A stretch of DNA of 64,000 bases from JBCAXA01 sp038534295 (lineage in GTDB: Bacteria > Pseudomonadota > Gammaproteobacteria > Steroidobacterales > Woeseiaceae), in the NCBI GenBank assembly GCA_038534295.1, contig JBCAXA010000003.1, forward strand, positions 124,001 to 188,000, given 5' to 3'. Under the pieces are notes generated by a model, which saw nothing but the letters and a program-made list of their open reading frames with translations, did not search any database and was not told the DNA's origin. Position numbers and translations under genes: made by a program. Shown in pieces: positions 33,905-41,320 of the stretch (positions are counted from its first letter, which is position 1; each line of letters begins with the position of its first letter).

Positions 33905-35440
33905 CTAAAGACTCCCGCGACGCCACGGGCCGGTAATCGCAAACGTAATGCCCGGCGTTTGAATGTTCACAAACAGTACGCGGCCAAAGAGTGAGAACGT
34001 TGCGCCAGCGAATTCCGAGCCACGGTAATCGTTTGGCGCGATAAAGGGGCGACCTTCAAGCGCGCTATCGATCATGACGTTGTTCTCGCCGAAAATGAAC
34101 GACGTCCCGTCGCGATTGATACCAACCAATCGTGCGCCAAACTCCCGTTCACCGTCGCTGCGTACCAAGCCGCCACCGTCTTCACAAACCAACACGCCGC
34201 CGCGCGGACTGACGGTAACGTTGTCTGGGTTGTCGGCGGTTGCCTCGTCTGGCGATACGAACAGCGCTTTCAGTAGGCCATGTTTGCGGCGGCGTCTGGG
34301 CGGCTGATACACCCACACAACGCCTTTGCCGGCGGCGCCACCGCTGGTATCGACAAAATACGTGAGCCCGTAGCGATGCCAGCAGCCCTCTCCTCGGTTG
34401 AATTGCGCACCGCCGTTAGCCTCACCTTGCAGGAAGGGTCCGGATTTGCCGGTGCCGGTTATCGGCGGAAAGCCGGGCAGCGGTGATTCAAACGATTCGG
34501 GGTCCGCGTTCGGGTCCTCGACCGGCACCCAGTCGACGACGAACGTGTCGCCCGTTTGTACGTTCGCCAAATTCGCGTTCGGTTGATCGACCACGCGAAG
34601 CATCTCTAGCGTGCCGCCGCCTTCCAAATCACCGCAGCGCCGGCATCGGTTGTGCGGCGTGAAACGGTAGAAGCCCGAGTTGTTGCCGTTGTCTTCGGTC
34701 AGATAGACCTGATTGCGAATTGGGTCGACCGCAACCGCCTCGTGATCCATAAAGCCCATGTCGATGATCGGCACGGCACTCGCCGGACCTAGGCGCGGCG
34801 ACGGTACTTCATATACGTAGCCATGGTCTTGTGCGCCGATGGCCGAGCCGCGGACCGTCGTTTCTTCGCAGGTCAGCCACGACCCCCACGGTGTTGGGCC
34901 CCCAGCGCAATTCGACAGCGTGCCGCCGAGCGTTGCCTGCGAACCGGTGAAGCCGTGCCGACCGTACGTTACGGCTGTTGTGCCACCGCCGATGCCAGCG
35001 AGCACGCCGGGCAATTGAAAGCTGTCGTAGATCGGCACCTGACCATTGCCAATGAAAGGCAGCGGATCATCGGGCGCGCCCGCGCCGCGTTCATGATTGC
35101 GGATCAGCGTCATCTCGAAATCGCCGCGCCGCCATTGAAAATCAACCACCGCCATGCCGTCGTGTCTGTCCGGCGTCAACGTGCCGTCGCTCATAATGTC
35201 GCCGGTCCAGCCAAAGCTTTCGTACGTGAAGCCTTTGGGCAGCTTCAACAGCGGCAGCCCCGTTGTTTTGTCGGCAACCGGTGCGATGGGTCCGTAGCCG
35301 TTGCGAAAATCGGGTCGGAAACCCGCGACCTGCCGCGCATGCAGACTGTTCAAAGGTGCCGCCAGAGCGAGGCCGCCAGCCGCAGCGGAGCTTCGCAAAA
35401 ACGTGCGGCGACTGACAATCGATCCTTCTTTATTCGCCAT
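33905..35440 (-). CDS. PhoX-like (DUF839) secreted protein with Tat signal
   Basis: 511 residues. The N-terminus carries a twin-arginine signal SRRTFLRSSAAAGGLALA, implying export folded with a cofactor. The body is a beta-propeller-like DUF839/PhoX protein: LLKLPKGFTYESFGWTGD, LIRNHERGAG, FTGSQATLGGTLSNCAGGPTPWGSWLTCEET, and MDHEAVAVDPIRNQVYLTEDN. The NHE and TCEE motifs match metal-binding residues in PhoX phosphatases, which hold Fe and Ca ions. It may be a phosphatase or phosphodiesterase; many relatives are uncharacterised. Strong GGGAGGATTT ribosome site. Minus-strand neighbour of an EF-hand-like protein. Confidence 0.85.
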   Translation of the reverse strand: MANKEGSIVSRRTFLRSSAAAGGLALAAPLNSLHARQVAGFRPDFRNGYGPIAPVADKTTGLPLLKLPKGFTYESFGWTGDIMSDGTLTPDRHDGMAVVDFQWRRGDFEMTLIRNHERGAGAPDDPLPFIGNGQVPIYDSFQLPGVLAGIGGGTTAVTYGRHGFTGSQATLGGTLSNCAGGPTPWGSWLTCEETTVRGSAIGAQDHGYVYEVPSPRLGPASAVPIIDMGFMDHEAVAVDPIRNQVYLTEDNGNNSGFYRFTPHNRCRRCGDLEGGGTLEMLRVVDQPNANLANVQTGDTFVVDWVPVEDPNADPESFESPLPGFPPITGTGKSGPFLQGEANGGAQFNRGEGCWHRYGLTYFVDTSGGAAGKGVVWVYQPPRRRRKHGLLKALFVSPDEATADNPDNVTVSPRGGVLVCEDGGGLVRSDGEREFGARLVGINRDGTSFIFGENNVMIDSALEGRPFIAPNDYRGSEFAGATFSLFGRVLFVNIQTPGITFAITGPWRRGSL

Positions 35441-35607
35441 CGTAAATCCTCCCGTTTAACCGCGATTACGAGAGATACGTTGAGCGTGCTAGATGTCGCG
35501 ACTGTGACAGGTCGGTGAAAGTCGGATGAACGCTGGCCGCGCCAATCAACGGCACCGATGGTTTCGTTCGCAATCAAATCGGTGCCGCGTGCCGCGGCGA
35601 CGCATCG

Positions 35608-36624
35608 TTAGTAGGAGTTAACGATGACGAGGAAATCTTCGAACGTCACTTTGCCGTCGGCTGACACTGAGCGAACGCCAAAGGAGTTCTCTGACAGCCG
35701 TTGCAGGTGCGCCTCGTTGTCGCTGTGTGCTGCTGCAAACGGGAAACGCAGGTTCGCGTTTGTACTCATTGCGCTACGCATTCGTTCCCGCATGGCTGCT
35801 AGATCTGCCGCCGTTACGGCAGCCGGAGATGCAGGTTGTCCGGTTGGCCCGCGATAGCGAACTAACGGCGCGTACAGGGCGCCGCGCGCCAGGCTCAACT
35901 CGCCGAGGTATTGCTTGTCGCCGGCCGTTCGCGACACCGTGAGCTTGTTGGGCAATGTTCGAGCCTGTGCCGCAACTGCGTAACCATCGTCGCCCGGACT
36001 GAGATCGGCAATGCCATCGCCATCGGTGTCGATCCCGCCGTTCTCATCGACGACGACAAAAAACGTGACGAAGTCGAGCATGTTGGCGCTCTGCGATGCG
36101 CTCAGTACGCCGCTGGCAAACGCGGCCGAAACTTCGATCACGGTATCGTTCGCTCGTTCGCGCAGATCGATCAGAGGCGCGCCGGACTGATTGAACACCG
36201 GCCGACTTTTGGGAGCATCACCACGTTGTTCGTCTTTGGCCGCCGTGTCAGCGGCTGCAGTGGCTTCTGCCGCCGCGCTTGCCGATCCAGACCGTTGCTC
36301 GCCCCGTTGTCGAGCGAGTCGACTCGAGGAGCAGTCTTTGTTTTGAGCGATATCGAACATGTCGCCGGCTGCGAACGCCTTGTCCTCGCCGATCGATGCC
36401 AACACCGCCGCAGCTTCTTCATACTTGAGATTCATGTCGAGGCCGACGTATCGAGCCGCATCTTCGCCGTGGCGCTCAACGAGGAGCTTCATGATGCACT
36501 GACATTCCTCATCGCCGATCCCGTTGCTGGCGCACGCCGGTTGGTAAAGCGACCACAGGTTGGCGCTGTGCGCGGGGACGGCAAGGAATGCCACCAGCAA
36601 GCCGAAAGCCATTCTCGTTGTCAT
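35608..36624 (-). CDS. Secreted protein with EF-hand-like calcium motif, function unknown
   Basis: 338 residues. Signal peptide MAFGLLVAFLAVPAHSA. The first domain has four Cys (QPACASNGIGDEECQCIMKLL, then NKDCSS) and may be disulfide-linked. An Ala/Thr-rich linker follows, then a beta-rich domain with DENGGIDTDGDGIADLSPGD, a calcium-binding D-x-D-x-D-G motif, and VSADGKVTFEDFLVIVNSY near the end, an EF-hand-like loop. The ATG at 36624 has AAAGG ahead; an upstream in-frame ATG would extend it by a few residues. The family is not recognised. It is divergent from the haloperoxidase gene. Confidence 0.7.
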   Translation of the reverse strand: MTTRMAFGLLVAFLAVPAHSANLWSLYQPACASNGIGDEECQCIMKLLVERHGEDAARYVGLDMNLKYEEAAAVLASIGEDKAFAAGDMFDIAQNKDCSSSRLARQRGEQRSGSASAAAEATAAADTAAKDEQRGDAPKSRPVFNQSGAPLIDLRERANDTVIEVSAAFASGVLSASQSANMLDFVTFFVVVDENGGIDTDGDGIADLSPGDDGYAVAAQARTLPNKLTVSRTAGDKQYLGELSLARGALYAPLVRYRGPTGQPASPAAVTAADLAAMRERMRSAMSTNANLRFPFAAAHSDNEAHLQRLSENSFGVRSVSADGKVTFEDFLVIVNSY

Positions 36625-36901
36625 TGGTTGGCCTTTCATTGAGTCAATTGAGCACGCCGAACCAGTATTGAAACGCTTCGACATAATTTCGTCAAACGGT
36701 TGGAGCTAGGCAACTGCCGAGCTAGCCGAAGGGATTGAGCGGTTGCTTGACCTTGCGGCAGTCGCACATTCGCGCGGCTGCACGCGCCTCATGGGATAAG
36801 TCTCGAAGCGACAACACTCAATGTTCGAGTAGGCGGGCGGTCGCCGCGAAACCGCTTCGTGCGATCGAAATACCCATGCAACGCAAACTCGGAGGTTTGC
36901 C

Positions 36902-38989
36902 ATGTCCGGAAAACTGCCTTTCGCCGATCCCGACCCAGCCGGTTCAGAGCGTGCTCGCATCGCGAAGTCCGTTCGAGATCTGTCAACCGAGATCTCACGA
37001 CTAAACCCGCAGGCGCTAACGCGTTCGAACGGCGAGGAAGCCGACCATGGTCCGGAGTACCCGGCCAACTTCACCAAGGGCCTTCTTCACGACTCAAACG
37101 GATTATTGGAGGATCCCGAAGACTACCGATGCTTTGTCGAAGCGATTAACGCACCGGATCCAACCCTGTTCGAGAAGCACGTGTTGTCCGCAGAGGATCG
37201 CGAGGTTGAGTTTCGCTGCAAGGTCGATGGCAACGAAACCGAGTGGCGCGGTTGGGAAAGTCCGCGTGCCGGTCACGTGTATGAACTGCAAGGGCCGGAT
37301 GCCGGTGCGGTTGGTATGGCGCCGGCGCCGCGAGTTGGCTCAAGCGAACTCGCCGCTGAGATGGCCGAGGTCTATGCGCTTGCGCTGTTACGCGACGTTC
37401 CGTTTACGACCATCTGCGAAGGGGGTGATGATCAGTTGTGCCCGAGCAGCAAAAAGTCGACCGCGGAGCTGTCGGCAGCCGAAGTCGTCAACGCGCTCAA
37501 TGGCATGCGCTACTTTTCCGGCGACTATCCCGTGTCGTCGACGCCGCATAACGCTGACGACTCCGGCCTCAACCGATTCGAAAGGAATCGACGTTTCGGT
37601 CGCACCCAATCCCTCGACGGAGCGCTGACCACGGAAAATGTTTTCCGGGGGTCGACGAAAGGTGCCTTAAACGGACCGTACGTGTCGCAGTTCATGCTCG
37701 TTGGCGGTACGTCGCTGGCGGGTGCGGGTGGCGGGGCTTCCAGTTTCCCTGGACAAATGGCTCGATTCGATCTCGCCGACGGTTTTATACCGTACGGCTC
37801 AATTACCGTAGATCAACGCACGATCTCGCACAAAAACTGTGTCGACTACATGACCGACTGGTGCTCGTGGCTCGACGTGCAGAACGGGGCCAATTTCAAA
37901 GGTGCTGATGTTTACGAAGAGAAGCGCCGTTTCATCACGACGCCACGGGACCTTGCAACCTATGTTCATTTCGACGCCCTGTACGAGGCTTACTTAAACG
38001 CCTGCCTGGCAATGCTCGCGCTGGGCGTGCCGGCATCAAAGGGCTTTCCGGAACCGAGCCCGTCCGGCCGGCGCGACGCATTCGCGACATTCGGCGGACC
38101 GCACATACTGTCTTTAGTAACCGAAGTTGCAACGCGTTGCCTAAAAGCCGTGCGACGCCAAAAATTCAATTATCACCGACGCGCGCGACCCGAGACTCTT
38201 GGTGGGCGAGTGACCTTGGCGTGTCTTGATGCGGCCGATCAGCTCGGTTGCGCCGGCCCCGGATTTGTTGACCTTCTGAATGAAATACCGGCCGAGATTC
38301 GCGACGCGATCATTCGGCACAACGCTAACCAAAATTCGGCGTCGATGGGCAAGATGCGTCGTGTTGACTGCAAAGGCACATGCCGCCCCAACGCTTGTAC
38401 GTCGGCCGCGGCATTCAAGAAGTGCAATCTGCTCCTGCCGATGGCGTTCCCGGAAGGCTCGCCCATGCATCCTGCCTACGGTGCAGGGCACGCTACCGTT
38501 GCCGGTGGCTGCGTCACGATGTTGAAAGCCTTCTTCGAGATGTTCACCGATTGCAACAGCTATGTGGAGCGACCGCTAATCGACGGTGATGGCAACCCGA
38601 TCGTGTTCGTGCCCAACGCTGACGGGTCGAAGTTGGTCAAAGACCGGAAGACGAGGGGGCCGCTCACGGTCCAAGGCGAGCTCGACAAGCTCGCGGCGAA
38701 TATCTCGATCGGCCGCAACATGGCCGGTGTCCACTACTACTCGGACTACTACGATTCGCTGCGCATGGGTGAGCGAATCGCTGTCGGGATACTTCTCGAA
38801 CAGGCACCTACCTATGGCGATGCCGTCGAATCCACTTTCAAATCGTTCGACGGAGACTACGTGACGCTCTCTGGCGAGGCGGGCAGTTGCCCGTCGCTGT
38901 CCATCGTCGATCGCAATGGCTGCGCCGTGTCACCGCGCGATTGGTGGCTGCGCCACGTCAGCGGTCAGGAGCTCTCGGAAGATCTGTAG
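36902..38989 (+). CDS. Vanadium-dependent haloperoxidase
   Basis: 695 residues. Active-site segments align with algal bromoperoxidases: Lys421 and Arg429 in KFNYHRRARPE, His523 and Gly529-His530 in HPAYGAGHATVAG, and Arg605 with His611 in ISIGRNMAGVHYYSD. The K+8 and R+6 spacings match Corallina-type enzymes. The Ser of the usual P-S-G-H motif is Ala528 here. Such enzymes oxidise halides with H2O2, and may act in brominated compound formation or peroxide defence. No signal peptide is seen, unlike many algal relatives. Ribosome site GGAGG seven bases before the ATG. A hairpin terminator follows. Confidence 0.88.
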   Translation: MSGKLPFADPDPAGSERARIAKSVRDLSTEISRLNPQALTRSNGEEADHGPEYPANFTKGLLHDSNGLLEDPEDYRCFVEAINAPDPTLFEKHVLSAEDREVEFRCKVDGNETEWRGWESPRAGHVYELQGPDAGAVGMAPAPRVGSSELAAEMAEVYALALLRDVPFTTICEGGDDQLCPSSKKSTAELSAAEVVNALNGMRYFSGDYPVSSTPHNADDSGLNRFERNRRFGRTQSLDGALTTENVFRGSTKGALNGPYVSQFMLVGGTSLAGAGGGASSFPGQMARFDLADGFIPYGSITVDQRTISHKNCVDYMTDWCSWLDVQNGANFKGADVYEEKRRFITTPRDLATYVHFDALYEAYLNACLAMLALGVPASKGFPEPSPSGRRDAFATFGGPHILSLVTEVATRCLKAVRRQKFNYHRRARPETLGGRVTLACLDAADQLGCAGPGFVDLLNEIPAEIRDAIIRHNANQNSASMGKMRRVDCKGTCRPNACTSAAAFKKCNLLLPMAFPEGSPMHPAYGAGHATVAGGCVTMLKAFFEMFTDCNSYVERPLIDGDGNPIVFVPNADGSKLVKDRKTRGPLTVQGELDKLAANISIGRNMAGVHYYSDYYDSLRMGERIAVGILLEQAPTYGDAVESTFKSFDGDYVTLSGEAGSCPSLSIVDRNGCAVSPRDWWLRHVSGQELSEDL

Positions 38990-38997
38990 TCGTCGAT

Positions 38998-39032
38998 TGC
39001 GCGTCGCTCCATGTGTGACGGAGCGACGCGCA
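38998..39032 (+). terminator. Hairpin terminator of the haloperoxidase gene
   Basis: A perfect 13-bp stem (TGCGCGTCGCTCC and GGAGCGACGCGCA) with a nine-base loop, starting nine bases after the stop and followed by TTCGCATTGCTTGTT. Confidence 0.75.
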
Positions 39033-39059
39033 TTCGCATTGCTTGTTGCGATTCGATTA

Positions 39060-39124
39060 GAACAATTGGGACACCCGAACAATTGGGACACCCACCTTTG
39101 TTCGGCGGAGCAGAACAATTGGGG
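39060..39124 (+). repeat. Tandem GAACAATTGGGACACCC repeats (left side of RAYT)
   Basis: Two head-to-tail exact copies of a 17-base unit at 39060-39076 and 39077-39093, and a truncated copy GAACAATTGGGG at 39113-39124. TTGTTC at 39098-39103 and GAACAA at 39113-39118 can also form a small hairpin. Confidence 0.85.
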
Positions 39125-39264
39125 GAGAAAAGCAAAAAGGAGACCCACGTGTACTAGGTCACGCCGAAACAGCAAAGAAGCTTCTTAATTTCCGTCGCTT
39201 AGGTCGTGAGTCTTATCAAGCCGAGCCTGGACGGCCCAACGTGGGTGTTTCGAACAATACAGGG

Positions 39265-40179
39265 CTAGGTACGCAAACCGTTGAGTCGCTTTTGCCCCAG
39301 ATAGTCTCGGTATCTTTCGAGTGAGGCTGCATTTCCGATGGCACGTAGATAGCGCCGAGAGATGTGCCGGTAGGCGTCGAGCCACGAGCAGGTTTCGCCG
39401 CCGGCCAGTCGGTACAATATCGGCGGGAGATCACGCTCAATCACACTACGTTTGCCCTGCCGGACTATTCTTCCGGATCGATCAACGAGTTCGAAGTAGT
39501 TGCCTTCTGTTATCGGCAAAGCGAATCGCTGTGTCGTGGGTGAATTTGAGAAGGGTGCTAGTGATCTCGGTTGACCGTCGATCCGCGCCTTAACCGACGT
39601 GTACATTGATGACTCTGGCGTGTCAGCCACCTTGGCACGGATAGGATTCAGGTCAACGTACGCCATGCACTTCAAGACCGCGTCCTCATCGAGCAGTGCC
39701 TGTGATCGAAAACGCCCCTCCCAGAACCGACCAGAGCATCCGTCTTCTTTGTTGGCGAGCCGTGCGAGCGGCTCGTTCAGCGACTTCATGAACCAGCTAA
39801 TGCTGCCTAGCCTTTCTCGCCAGACGGCGACAAGCGTTTGGCGGCGCTGTTCGTCAGACCTTTCGAAGTTCTCCGGAATGCGGTGGAGGCGGCTCCAACG
39901 ATCGACAACATCGTTGTCCGTAAGTGCTTGCTGGGAATTGGTGTCGATTCGCAAGACAACATGGTAGTGATTGCTCATCACCGCGTAGGCACACAGGTCG
40001 ATTGTGAATATTTCGGCGAGTGATTGCAGTCGATCTTCAATCCAAGCCCGACGATGCGAAAAGTCTCTACCGGACGAATCGTCCACGCCACAAAGAAATG
40101 CTCTGCGCACGCAACGGCTTACACAGTGATAGAACGGCGTGGCTGCCGGGATAATTTGGCGTCCGCGAGGAATGGTCAC
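39265..40179 (-). CDS. REP-associated tyrosine transposase (RAYT, Y1/HUH superfamily)
   Basis: 304 residues, GTG start. The HUH metal motif is HYH at 71-73 in AVMSNHYHVVLRID, and the catalytic Tyr is probably Tyr174 in CMAYVDLNPIRA, the family's most conserved block. GCSGRFWEGRFRSQ, just ahead of it, is also typical. The C-terminal tail (SLERYRDYLGQKRLNGLRT) is an extension found in a large gammaproteobacterial subgroup. These enzymes nick and rejoin single-stranded DNA at REP-like sequences and are usually single-copy, non-mobile genes. The frame is intact. Confidence 0.9.
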   Translation of the reverse strand: MTIPRGRQIIPAATPFYHCVSRCVRRAFLCGVDDSSGRDFSHRRAWIEDRLQSLAEIFTIDLCAYAVMSNHYHVVLRIDTNSQQALTDNDVVDRWSRLHRIPENFERSDEQRRQTLVAVWRERLGSISWFMKSLNEPLARLANKEDGCSGRFWEGRFRSQALLDEDAVLKCMAYVDLNPIRAKVADTPESSMYTSVKARIDGQPRSLAPFSNSPTTQRFALPITEGNYFELVDRSGRIVRQGKRSVIERDLPPILYRLAGGETCSWLDAYRHISRRYLRAIGNAASLERYRDYLGQKRLNGLRT

Positions 40180-40235
40180 GCGAGCAGCGTATCGCGTGGT
40201 GCCGAGTGACAGGTGGCTTCAAATCTCGCCAACTG

Positions 40236-40340
40236 TCGAGTAATAATTTTGCGTGTCCGAATTAGAACCGCCGAAAAATAACTTTGCGTGTCCCAATTAG
40301 AAGCGATCGACGAATAATTGTGCGTGTCCCAGTTAGAAAG
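40236..40340 (+). repeat. Three ~35-base degenerate tandem repeats upstream of RAYT
   Basis: Units begin at 40236, 40271 and 40307 (spacing 35 and 36). The consensus is yCGAnnAATAAyTkTGCGTG, then TCCCAATTAGAA. Each copy differs from the others at only a few positions. They sit directly upstream of the transposase start codon, so they may also be its operator or promoter region. Confidence 0.85.
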
Positions 40341-40344
40341 GGTG

Positions 40345-41154
40345 CTAGTTTGGTAGTGCGTCGGTGAGGCCGTCGGTGTAGCTGCGGAACTCGTGGATGT
40401 CGTTGTGCTCGGCGCCTTGGATGACCAGCAATTTGGTCGGCGCGACGGCCAGCTCCTGCAAGCGTTGCGAGTGCCGCAGCGGGATGAACGTGTCGTAATC
40501 GCCGTGAACGAGCACGATCGGAGCGCTTACTTTCGTGATCGCAAGATCATTGCGAAACGGGTAGCGGACCGCGGCGGCGGGCACGAATGGATAACGTGCT
40601 TGGGCCATTGTCAGCATGCTCTCGAACGGTGAAACCAAAATGAGTAGGTCAGGATCAACGTCGGTTGCAAGCTGAACCGCTAGCGCGGCGCCTAGCGATC
40701 GGCCGTAAAGCACGATCGGTTTGTCGGGATATTGCGCGGCGATGGTATTCCACGCCCGGCGGACATCGGCGTGCAGCTGCGCTTCGCTGTCGATCTTGCC
40801 GGTGCTCTTGCCGTAGCCGCGGTAGTCGAGCATGAACATGTCGTAATTGACGCGGCGATAGTAGTCGACGCCCGTCGTCCACGATTCGAGATTGCCACCG
40901 TTGCCGTGGAGAAAGAAAACGAGGCCGCGCGGATCTGGTTGACGAAAATGCAGCCCATGGAGCGCCGCGCCGTCCACCTCGATCGTGACTTCCTGATAAG
41001 GCACCTCAAATTCAAACTGATGCGCCTCTGGAAGGGGCTCGCCAACGAAAATCAGCGACTCCTGACCGACGTACAAGAACCCGACCAGTCCCGTGTAGAC
41101 GGCTGCTACCAACAGCAGCAATCCTGCCGCCGCTTTCGAAATCTTGGTCAGCAA
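40345..41154 (-). CDS. Alpha/beta hydrolase, membrane-anchored (BEM46/ABHD13-like)
   Basis: 269 residues, TTG start with GAGAG ahead. An N-terminal hydrophobic helix (AAAGLLLLVAAVYTGLVGFL) is probably an uncleaved anchor with the enzyme facing the periplasm. The fold is that of an alpha/beta hydrolase: oxyanion HGNGGN (83-88), nucleophile Ser153 in GRSLGA, acid Asp221 in HGDYDTFIP, and His250 in GAEHND. The family includes BEM46, ABHD13 and similar lipid or peptide hydrolases of unknown substrate. It lies just right of the RAYT repeats and on the same strand as the RND genes, but 166 bases apart from them. Confidence 0.87.
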   Translation of the reverse strand: MLTKISKAAAGLLLLVAAVYTGLVGFLYVGQESLIFVGEPLPEAHQFEFEVPYQEVTIEVDGAALHGLHFRQPDPRGLVFFLHGNGGNLESWTTGVDYYRRVNYDMFMLDYRGYGKSTGKIDSEAQLHADVRRAWNTIAAQYPDKPIVLYGRSLGAALAVQLATDVDPDLLILVSPFESMLTMAQARYPFVPAAAVRYPFRNDLAITKVSAPIVLVHGDYDTFIPLRHSQRLQELAVAPTKLLVIQGAEHNDIHEFRSYTDGLTDALPN

Positions 41155-41320
41155 CTCTCGGTCCCGGCACGTATTCTGGAAGAACGACGCGCGATCCTAT
41201 CGCGTCATCGGTCTTCCGTTCCAGCGACCTCGTCGAGTCGCTGGACACACGCACGGGCGAGTTCAGTGATTGGGTCAGCAAGTGCACTACGAGCCGCGGA
41301 CCTCCAGCCCAAAGCAGATG

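Larger units (their letters stand above)
39060..40340. mobile_element. RAYT (REP-associated tyrosine transposase) unit with flanking repeat arrays
   Basis: A single Y1-type transposase gene lies between two clusters of short repeats that share the core AATTGGGACAC in opposite orientation. Left: two tandem 17-base copies at 39060-39093 and a partial one at 39113. Right: three degenerate ~35-base copies at 40236-40340, with GTGTCCCAATT in the best copy. This is the arrangement expected for a domesticated single-strand transposase acting on repeated extragenic sites. Precise ends cannot be set by eye. Confidence 0.7.

Noticed and set aside
39060..40340. Considered as a CRISPR array or an IS element with terminal inverted repeats
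   Set aside because: Repeats are few, degenerate and without unique spacers of constant length; no target-site duplication is visible. The enzyme is of RAYT type, which does not form classical IS ends.
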